Shown here one piece after another: positions 54,324 through 61,291 of a DNA stretch of 64,000 bases (position 1 is the first letter of the stretch; every line of letters begins with the position of its first letter). Origin of the DNA: Massilia sp. NR 4-1 (lineage in GTDB: Bacteria; Pseudomonadota; Gammaproteobacteria; Burkholderiales; Burkholderiaceae_D). A program made the position numbers and the translations under genes. The stretch is taken from contig NZ_CP012201.1 in assembly GCF_001191005.1 (NCBI RefSeq), positions 1,798,001-1,862,000 of the forward strand, in the 5' to 3' direction. The notes beneath the pieces were generated by a model that did no database searches, was not told the origin of the DNA, and saw only the letters and a list, made by a program, of their open reading frames with translations.

Positions 54324-55019
54324 TTAACCGCGCGGCCGACTTGCCCCCAGTGGCCGCGATACCGGCGCATTGGCTTCAACCACGGCCCGGCGTGGACGAT
54401 CGCCAGGATATTCCAGCGCCACCTGCGTAGTGGGATTGAGACGGCACACAGCCGACTCTATCGCCGCCCAATGCCGCACTGGCACCGCGCCAACTTGCAG
54501 CGCCTGCGCGCTGATGACGGGCTTGGCGTCAAAGGCCAGTACGCGGAAATGCTGATAGTCTGGCAGCTCACAAAGTTGCGCGATCAAGTCGGGACGAGTC
54601 AGCAACAACTTCTTGCCATCCTCCTCAATGCTGGCGGAGGCGCGCGATGTGCCGCCATCTTCCAGTGCAAACGCGATAGACTCCCATGTCTGACGGCGTA
54701 CCTGGTTCAGCGACAGAAAATCATGGAGGGGCAAATCCTCCGGCTTCATTTTTCCAGGATTGATGGCGAAATCAAGTCTGACCGTGAAGTCAATCACAGT
54801 AAATTCGAGCTTGTTTTCCTGCGCATAGGCATGGGCGACCATGAACCCTTCCTGCTTGCTTTGCCGTCCGTATAGCCCGCAAATCAGCCCAGGCATCTTT
54901 CGAGGCAGCGCCAAGCCGCAGTCCCTGAGCGACAATCTATCGGGTAGGCTGCCGGTGTAGAAATACACCGTCGACAATTCTATGAGTGCGCCGGGTTTGT
55001 CGTTTTCATTCTTCGTCAT
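54324..55019 (-). CDS. hypothetical protein coupled to the HTH gene
   Basis: The start at 55019 overlaps the end of the upstream gene by 14 bases, with GGAAGAG before it, so translation is coupled. The 231-residue product has no signal or membrane segment. It reads MTKNENDKPGALIELSTVYF, then LICGLYGRQSKQEGFMVAH, and ends with a basic, proline-rich tail. No family recognised. Its pairing with an HTH-like protein under a module palindrome suggests a co-regulator or an effector of it. Confidence 0.6.
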   Translation of the reverse strand: MTKNENDKPGALIELSTVYFYTGSLPDRLSLRDCGLALPRKMPGLICGLYGRQSKQEGFMVAHAYAQENKLEFTVIDFTVRLDFAINPGKMKPEDLPLHDFLSLNQVRRQTWESIAFALEDGGTSRASASIEEDGKKLLLTRPDLIAQLCELPDYQHFRVLAFDAKPVISAQALQVGAVPVRHWAAIESAVCRLNPTTQVALEYPGDRPRRAVVEANAPVSRPLGASRPRG

Positions 55020-55521
55020 TGCCACTCTTCCATCCGTTTTCCAGCACATCGGGGCAGCCTTGCATTTCCCCAACTTCCCTGGTTACCTTGGCCATCAATG
55101 CTCGCGTCGCCTTGGAGGTCATCCCAAGGCGCTGCAGCGCCACCACCAGCCGCGTCAACTGTCTCCCGGGTTTGCCGCCATGAAGCAGCAGTCGATACGC
55201 GGACGGCGCGGAGCGACCGATCATTGAGGCAAACAGTTCGCGGTCGCGGGGCTTGTCGTCAAATCCAAGAAACGCATAAAACTCGTTCATGTCGACCGCC
55301 TCCGCTACCGGCGAAGACTCTGGCTTGCTGATATAAAGTTGCAATAGCAATGCGAGCGCGGGATCGGCAAGCTGTAAATGTGCAGCCTTCGGATCGGTGA
55401 GCTTGTCCCACTTCGCCACCTGAAGACCAAATGCATCGGCCGCGCTGGCCTTGGTCAATCCATTGGTGAGCCTCCAGCGCTCCAGATCGGCGCCGCATAA
55501 CGCCCTTCGCTTATCTGTCAT
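55006..55521 (-). CDS. HTH-like protein, candidate transfer-module regulator
   Basis: The start at 55521 avoids the operator; a GTG-initiated frame from 55602 would start 5 bases from it. The 171-residue product contains GADLERWRLTNGLTKASAAD and AFGLQVAKWDKLTDP, an HTH-like helix pair near residues 10-45, and a second possible HTH near 105 (ELFASMIGRSAPSAYRLLLH). No metabolic motif is present. It is transcribed leftward from the promoter that carries palindrome site 4, while the large LPD7-type gene goes rightward, the usual place for an autoregulator. Confidence 0.6.
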   Translation of the reverse strand: MTDKRRALCGADLERWRLTNGLTKASAADAFGLQVAKWDKLTDPKAAHLQLADPALALLLQLYISKPESSPVAEAVDMNEFYAFLGFDDKPRDRELFASMIGRSAPSAYRLLLHGGKPGRQLTRLVVALQRLGMTSKATRALMAKVTREVGEMQGCPDVLENGWKSGNDEE

Positions 55522-55606
55522 AGATAGTTTCAGTATTGCATTAAAGAACCGGTTTGGCGCTTGATAAGGATCAATCGAACAGCGTCCATCGGTGGCATAC
55601 ACGCCA

Positions 55607-55634
55607 ATTCTGCATAACCTACTTTATGCAAAAC
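55607..55634. promoter_or_regulatory. transfer-module palindrome, site 4 (divergent promoter)
   Basis: ATTCTGCAT-AACCTACTTT-ATGCAAAAC, 10-base spacer as at the other three sites. It sits between the divergent HTH-like gene (55521) and the LPD7-type gene (55734), able to act on both. Confidence 0.82.
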
Positions 55635-55733
55635 AGGCAACGGTAACAGAACTATACGCGAAATCCCCGGCAGCAGCATGACAACGCATGAGTCCGTTGC
55701 ACTTCCCACGCATTGATAAGGAAAGGCAAAGCT

Positions 55734-58700
55734 ATGGACACCGTCACAGGACAACCTACCACATCGGACGAGCGCATATTGCTTGAGCTGGAAACGCGCT
55801 CGATTGAAGAATCGGACGCTATCGCCGCACGTGCACAAACAGAACCGCAATTGCCAGCGCGAGCAACAGGTGTGAGGCTCTGGGCGGAAGCTGATGCGGA
55901 TGCCATCGCCCAATTGTCGAATGCATCCCTCCAAACCGCGCTGGATGTGATCGCACGGAATATGCTTACCTCGAGCACCTATGCAGAACAGTTCAATGTA
56001 TTTTCACCACAGCATGCAATGGCGGTGCAACCGGTAGCCCATGCTCAGCAGGTGGTACACGTCATCGCAACCCACCTAGCCCTGAAACCAGACATGCTGC
56101 TGGATCGTGCCGCCAACTGGCCGGAGCATGTGGCGGACTATTTCCGCGCGCCCGGCCAGCACCAAGACGTACAGCAGCATGTTGAACGCATGCTCAACGG
56201 TATCAGCCAAGACAGTGTGAAAGCGTTCCAGGCACAAGCCGCATCCATGCTCGCCCCCTCGTCAGCGGGGAGTGACAAGCTTAGGGCAACATCCGGCCTG
56301 CGGATCCGCACCGCCTGGGAGATGACGTACGAAGAACAGGTGCACCAGATCGCCCGCGTAGTCAGCGAAAATGCCAACCTGGTTCCCTGGAAAATCGATG
56401 CGAATCTGCGACGTGAACCGGCTTCGGTACGTGCATTGCTGGCGGATTCAGGCCTCATGAAGGAGCTCGACGGCGCGATCAAACTGCGTCTAGCGCACAT
56501 CCTGCCCAACCGGCTGGCGGCGGCACAGGCAACGATTGCGGTTACGCTGAACCGGCCTGATACAGATCAGCGCATGCAAGTCGCACAGGCATTGCGGGCC
56601 GAGCAGAGCAGTATCGAAAAGCCCCAAACGCCAACTACCACTTCGGCCGCAGCGGAAACGACAGAACTGCAAGCGTTGCGAGAGCGCTTCAGGCAGCACA
56701 TTACCTCCACCTCGCCCACCAAGGGCGATCAACTGGGCATGAAAGACCTATACGAGCGCATCGCCGACCGCCATCGCCTCTATGACGACATCGCGATCGC
56801 GGCCCGCATGAAACAGGGGCTGGAAGTCCTTGGCAGCGCCAAACCCCATGCAGTTCGTAGCGTGGTCCCCTCTGGCCAGGCTGCACAGTGGGCGAAGCTT
56901 GACGCCGCCGATCTGCAAAGCATGCTGCGCGCGGTTGGTGATCGGCTCGAATATCTCGTTCCAATACAATCAGCAATCAATCTAATCAACGGCACATCGG
57001 AACGGAACCGCGTTTACCGGTCCAATTTCAACCGCATGGCGCCGACTATTCGAGCCGACGTGGAGACAAACCGGCTTCTCAGCGAATCCCACGCGGTCGC
57101 GGAGTTCATCCGTGTCAACCATACTCAACCAGCCTGGAAAATCCAGAGCAACCTGGATCGCGCGCAGCCAGCGTTACAGCGAATCATCACGAACAGCAAA
57201 CGCATGGAGGAGCTGGATGCCGCCATCCAGGAGCAATTGCCCGCACTGGGAAGCCATCAAATTCGTGCCGTGCAGGCAGTGATCGCCGGCGATTTGCAGC
57301 AGGCTGACATAATCGGGGAACCGGCATCGCCGCCGCCGGCACCTGGGCAATCACCCGTGCCACGAACGGAGCAAGACCACGCAAAGGCGGAGCCACCTGA
57401 CGCGCCATTGCATCAAGCAACAACTCTACAGGCATCCAAAGGCACAGCATCCGACGAGAAGAGCGCTGCTCAGTCTACGCACAACGGCATCATACCGGTT
57501 TCAGGAGTCCAGGCAGACCATGCTCCGGTGGTCAAAAAACTGTTGGAGGACATGAGCTATAAGATCCGCATCGATGGTAGCGTACTGTATCAGGTTCAAG
57601 GCAAGGATGCCTTTATCGATCATGGCGACCAGCTACTAATGGTGAAAGGTGCGGAAAAAGAAGAACGGGCAATTTTAAGCGCACTCCTGCTCGCCAAAGA
57701 AAAATATGGAGGTGCGTTCGAACTGACAGGAAGCGAAGCATTTAAACGGGCCGCCATCGATGTTCTCGTCAAATACCAGCTGGACGTCCGCCTGAAAAAT
57801 CCAGAACAGGACCTATTGCGCCGGGAAGCAGGCAAAAAACAGGCGCAGAAAGAATTCGCCAAGGCCTCGCCTGAGCACCCAGCAGCACCTGTTGATCTGG
57901 CGGCGCTTGGGTCCAGGGTGACGACTACGATGCCCAGCCCCAATGCCGCCTCGATAGACACGCCGCAGGCGCATTTAACACCACCAGACGACCAGCGAAC
58001 CGTCAGGCCGGCACCAGAGGGATCGATGGGTACGTCTGTGCAGCGTCCGGATGAACCAGTCGATACAACAGCGCAAGCGCCACGTGCTGCCACAGTCCCC
58101 GATCCTCCCAACACCGATTCGATCGGCATAGCGGCGCAAATGGAACGACCAGAAGACTACGCTCCTAGCGAAACCACTCCCGTAGACCGCCTGACCGGCA
58201 CATTGGTGAGCCATGGTAAAGCGCCTTATCAGAACACCCTGCGCAACGACGTCAGTTACTTCGTAGAGTTGAAGAACAGTGACGGCCACGTTCGGACCCA
58301 CTGGGGCCAAGGACTGGCCACTGCCCTAAAAGTATCCGATGCTCGCATTGGGGATGAAATCGCCCTTAAACGCCTCGAGACCGTGGATATCACCAAGAAG
58401 GTGCCCAGGTGGGATGAACATGGGAACTTCCTTGAGCAGCACACGATTTCCGGGCACCGTAACCAATGGGAGGCGCAAATTCTGCAACGCCAGCCAGACT
58501 CCCATGCTGCAGCATTGACTGACCAGGAAAGCGAACAAGCCCCCCAAGCGGAGCATTTGACCGGAATGCTGCTGCGCCATGGCATTGCCCCCTATCTGAA
58601 TAACATGCGAAATGGCATCAGCTATTTCGTGAATCTCATAGACCACGATGGTCAGATGCATACGCAGTGGGGCAAGCAGTTGGCCGGCGCGCTGCAAGCA

Positions 58701-60032
58701 GCTGAGGCGCAGATCGGAGACAAGGTTTCCCTGAAATGGCTGGGAACGAATGACGTCACGGAACACAATCCAGGTGCAGAAGGCGAGAAGGATGCCGGGC
58801 ACGAGCGCACAGTCTCCGCTCAGCCCAATGCATGGGAAGCACAAATACTGCAGCGCAGACCGCATTCCCGCGCCGCGAACCATGCCAAGTCCGATGCCGC
58901 CCAACCTGTTTCTTCCTCAGTTGACACCATGTCCAACCTGCTGTGCGGACGGTTGCTAGAACATGGCGCGGCTCTCCTGAAAAACGCCAGGGATGGCAAG
59001 CCAAGCTATTTCGTCCAGATTCAAAACCCGGATGGCACATCCAGAACTTTTTGGGGGCTAGACCTCAAACGAGCACTGGTAAAGTCAGGCGCACAAAAAG
59101 GTGACGACATCGTTTTGCAGAACCTGGGGCGCAAGCCAATGCAGGTCGAGGCTCCAACCCGCGATAGCGTCGGCAACGTGATCGGCATGGGTACTGTAAT
59201 CTCGCACCGCAACGCATGGGAAATTTCGACGTCGCGCCCCGTCACGCGGCAGTCCGAAGCAGTTTCAGTTGCAGAAGCATCTCCCACCCCGCAGGCTGAC
59301 CGCGTCGCGGTAAGGGAAGCGGCGTGGTGGCAGCGCCAGGTACTGTTCATCAGTACCTGCATTGAACAAGTCCCTGCGCTGCAAGGACGGCTAGCGGAAC
59401 TCGGTCCACGTCCTGATTCCAGGGACGTGGCGTGGCTCGACAAGCACGGTGCTCGCCACGTTGTCTCTAACGACACCAGTTACGGCGCTATTTGCGACCG
59501 GATGCCAAGCTTAAAAGACTGTCAGCAACCGGTTCTGGCCTTGGAAGGCGGAACACTGGACGGGAATTCGAAAAGCACCGCGTTAAAGCTGATCCGCGCT
59601 TCCGACAACTACCTGCAAGGCATCGCTCAAGTCGACGGCAAAGTGCGCCATGTAGTGGCCTTGCTACCTAGCGCATCGGGCGGCGTTGGGCGCAATGAAA
59701 ATGCGCCGATTCCGTTGATGGCGGCCATCCCTGCGTCTGATGGCTTCACTTGGGAACGAATTGGCCAGCTCCGCACTGACAATTCGGTGCCGGCGCCTGG
59801 TGACAACAGGCAGGCGGCCACCATTAATTTTGACATCGGACGCGAATCGATCCGCGTCCAGGTCCATGTCCAGCCTGGCGAGGCATTGCACCAGCGATTG
59901 GGTTTCGCAGCCGCAAGCGACCTTCAGCCAAACAATAACGATCTAATCGCGCCACGGCAGCCGGCGCATTCCAATCACATGGCCCACACCATCGATCGGC
60001 CAGCAAAGTCCGACACGCCGACCTACACCTGA
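55734..60032 (+). CDS. LPD7-type large conjugative-element protein with triplicated domain
   Basis: The ATG at 55734 (AAGGAAAGG upstream) gives 1432 residues. The N-terminal 580 residues contain two related helical units (VSENANLVPWKIDANLRREP near 230 and VNHTQPAWKIQSNLDRAQP near 470). Residues about 608-700 resemble the LPD7 polyvalent-associated domain (YKIRIDGSVLYQVQGKDAFI then ELTGSEAFKRAAIDVLVKYQ). Three copies of a roughly 105-residue domain follow near 816, 938 and 1065, each with G-x-L-x-x-HG, SYFV and a WGxxL core. The last 200 residues are different. No relaxase HUH motif is seen. It is probably a protein transferred with or acting on incoming DNA. Confidence 0.75.
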   Translation: MDTVTGQPTTSDERILLELETRSIEESDAIAARAQTEPQLPARATGVRLWAEADADAIAQLSNASLQTALDVIARNMLTSSTYAEQFNVFSPQHAMAVQPVAHAQQVVHVIATHLALKPDMLLDRAANWPEHVADYFRAPGQHQDVQQHVERMLNGISQDSVKAFQAQAASMLAPSSAGSDKLRATSGLRIRTAWEMTYEEQVHQIARVVSENANLVPWKIDANLRREPASVRALLADSGLMKELDGAIKLRLAHILPNRLAAAQATIAVTLNRPDTDQRMQVAQALRAEQSSIEKPQTPTTTSAAAETTELQALRERFRQHITSTSPTKGDQLGMKDLYERIADRHRLYDDIAIAARMKQGLEVLGSAKPHAVRSVVPSGQAAQWAKLDAADLQSMLRAVGDRLEYLVPIQSAINLINGTSERNRVYRSNFNRMAPTIRADVETNRLLSESHAVAEFIRVNHTQPAWKIQSNLDRAQPALQRIITNSKRMEELDAAIQEQLPALGSHQIRAVQAVIAGDLQQADIIGEPASPPPAPGQSPVPRTEQDHAKAEPPDAPLHQATTLQASKGTASDEKSAAQSTHNGIIPVSGVQADHAPVVKKLLEDMSYKIRIDGSVLYQVQGKDAFIDHGDQLLMVKGAEKEERAILSALLLAKEKYGGAFELTGSEAFKRAAIDVLVKYQLDVRLKNPEQDLLRREAGKKQAQKEFAKASPEHPAAPVDLAALGSRVTTTMPSPNAASIDTPQAHLTPPDDQRTVRPAPEGSMGTSVQRPDEPVDTTAQAPRAATVPDPPNTDSIGIAAQMERPEDYAPSETTPVDRLTGTLVSHGKAPYQNTLRNDVSYFVELKNSDGHVRTHWGQGLATALKVSDARIGDEIALKRLETVDITKKVPRWDEHGNFLEQHTISGHRNQWEAQILQRQPDSHAAALTDQESEQAPQAEHLTGMLLRHGIAPYLNNMRNGISYFVNLIDHDGQMHTQWGKQLAGALQAAEAQIGDKVSLKWLGTNDVTEHNPGAEGEKDAGHERTVSAQPNAWEAQILQRRPHSRAANHAKSDAAQPVSSSVDTMSNLLCGRLLEHGAALLKNARDGKPSYFVQIQNPDGTSRTFWGLDLKRALVKSGAQKGDDIVLQNLGRKPMQVEAPTRDSVGNVIGMGTVISHRNAWEISTSRPVTRQSEAVSVAEASPTPQADRVAVREAAWWQRQVLFISTCIEQVPALQGRLAELGPRPDSRDVAWLDKHGARHVVSNDTSYGAICDRMPSLKDCQQPVLALEGGTLDGNSKSTALKLIRASDNYLQGIAQVDGKVRHVVALLPSASGGVGRNENAPIPLMAAIPASDGFTWERIGQLRTDNSVPAPGDNRQAATINFDIGRESIRVQVHVQPGEALHQRLGFAAASDLQPNNNDLIAPRQPAHSNHMAHTIDRPAKSDTPTYT

Positions 60033-60054
60033 ATTCAATCAAGGAGTAAAGATC

Positions 60055-60552
60055 ATGCGCGCCACATACCTTCTCCTTCTCGCTGCAACTTTCGTTGTAT
60101 GCACATCGGCCGGCGCTGCCCCCTGCCGCGCCCTGAAAGCCGCCGAACTGGGTAGCAAGGCAGGCTATATGCGCGACAAAACTGCAGCTGAAGAAATGGA
60201 GAAAAGAGCCAGCGAATCGTCTGATGTGCTGGAGAAATGCATTAAAAGCATCACCGCGGTCACCGTGGTGCCGACGTTTCCTTCGCTGACCGATATTTTC
60301 ACGGGTGCCATGGAAAGAGCGTGCAAGGTGTCGATCGACAGGGTTCGAGCTGCTCTCCCACCAGGGATGCCTGGCATACCTGTCATTCCGGGGCTACCGG
60401 GCGCGCCTATGGGACCGGGAGGCTTGGTGCGGCCTGTCCCGGGGATTCCCGGCGTGCCATCTGCGCTAACGGGCATGCGGAGCCGCATTGGCGGACTGCT
60501 GTCGGAACCGCCCGCAAAATCTGAGGAGCTTTGGAAGCGGATATGGCACTGA
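60055..60552 (+). CDS. secreted protein with Gly-Pro-rich collagen-like segment
   Basis: The 165-residue product has a signal peptide (MRATYLLLLAATFVVCTSAG-A), three further cysteines (PCRALK, EKCIKS, RACKVS) and a segment near residues 102-140 rich in G-x-P and P-G steps (PPGMPGIPVIPGLPGAP), like a short collagen-type rod. AAGGAG precedes the ATG. It follows the LPD7-type gene by 22 bases and so belongs to the module. Function unknown. Confidence 0.65.
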   Translation: MRATYLLLLAATFVVCTSAGAAPCRALKAAELGSKAGYMRDKTAAEEMEKRASESSDVLEKCIKSITAVTVVPTFPSLTDIFTGAMERACKVSIDRVRAALPPGMPGIPVIPGLPGAPMGPGGLVRPVPGIPGVPSALTGMRSRIGGLLSEPPAKSEELWKRIWH

Positions 60553-60905
60553 CAGCTGCAGAACCGATGTCCGAAAAAAGGGAAGCGCTATCGCCACCGC
60601 CATTGTTCTGGGCAACGACACCTTGGGTCTCCCTCGCATCACGGACTTGCTGACGGCCGGGCTGTGCACCGCCGCAGCGCCCCAGCCTGCGTTGCTGGCC
60701 ACACCCGACTGGGCGCACGATCCGGCTAGTCTGTTGCTGCGCGCCAGGGCCCGCAGTCAGGGCTTGCTGTTTCGCCGCACCGGGGCGCCATCTACCGCTA
60801 TACGGCGGCGCCGGTGCGGCTGGAGCGCGTGAGTGAGGCCGTCTGGAGTGGCGCTGCCATGGCCATCTCACAACGCAACATGAGCTGGGTTTTCCCACCT
60901 AATTG
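60543..60905 (+). pseudogene. decayed gene at the module's right end
   Basis: An ATG at 60543 overlaps the previous stop and reads MALTAAEPMSEKREALSPPP before a stop near 60653. Coding-like pieces go on in other frames (QPALLATPDWAHDPASLLLR, then GAIYRYTAAPVRLERVSEAV to a TGA near 60905). At least two frame changes are needed to join them. The family is not recognised. After it, base composition drops sharply. Confidence 0.5.
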
Positions 60906-60934
60906 AGAGAATTTTTCATAGCACAAATTTCATA

Positions 60935-61291
60935 TTAAAAAGTAATGCGGTCAATCCAAATTCTTGCACTGGCACCAGCAATAATTCCACCAATTAAATA
61001 ATATAAAAAATTTGAATATTCAGCACCAAGTATGTAAAAAAGACTTACAGTAGTCAACCCACCAAGAATCCCATTAACAATACAACTCGTCCACTTTCGC
61101 TCTCCAAGATAGAAATCAACAAAATTGACAATGCCGAGCATTAATCCCAAAAAAGCTCCTGCTAGCATCTTCCTGAAAGAAAACTCTCCAGCACTTAAAA
61201 CCCCAAATGAAATAGCCCCCACAATGGTTGAGAACGTCATCCAGAACCAAGGGCTCTTAAAAAATTTCTTCAATCTCCAGCCCCTTTGCAA
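60935..61291 (-). CDS. small polytopic membrane protein, probable immunity protein
   Basis: The 118-residue product has four membrane helices (WMTFSTIVGAISFGVL, LAGAFLGLMLGIVNFVDF, GILGGLTTVSLFYILG, LYYLIGGIIAGASARIW). It begins inside the 3' end of the Rhs gene, either at ATG 61291 or at TTG 61273, whose last bases overlap the Rhs stop. Rhs toxins are normally followed by their cognate immunity gene in just this layout. A membrane immunity protein suggests a membrane- or periplasm-acting toxin tip. The sequence is AT-rich, unlike the tra genes. Confidence 0.7.
   Translation of the reverse strand: MQRGWRLKKFFKSPWFWMTFSTIVGAISFGVLSAGEFSFRKMLAGAFLGLMLGIVNFVDFYLGERKWTSCIVNGILGGLTTVSLFYILGAEYSNFLYYLIGGIIAGASARIWIDRITF

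Noticed and set aside
55734..60032. Relaxase function for the LPD7-type protein
   Set aside because: LPD7-like regions occur behind IncI-type relaxases, but no HUH histidine cluster or catalytic tyrosine region is visible in the N-terminal part.
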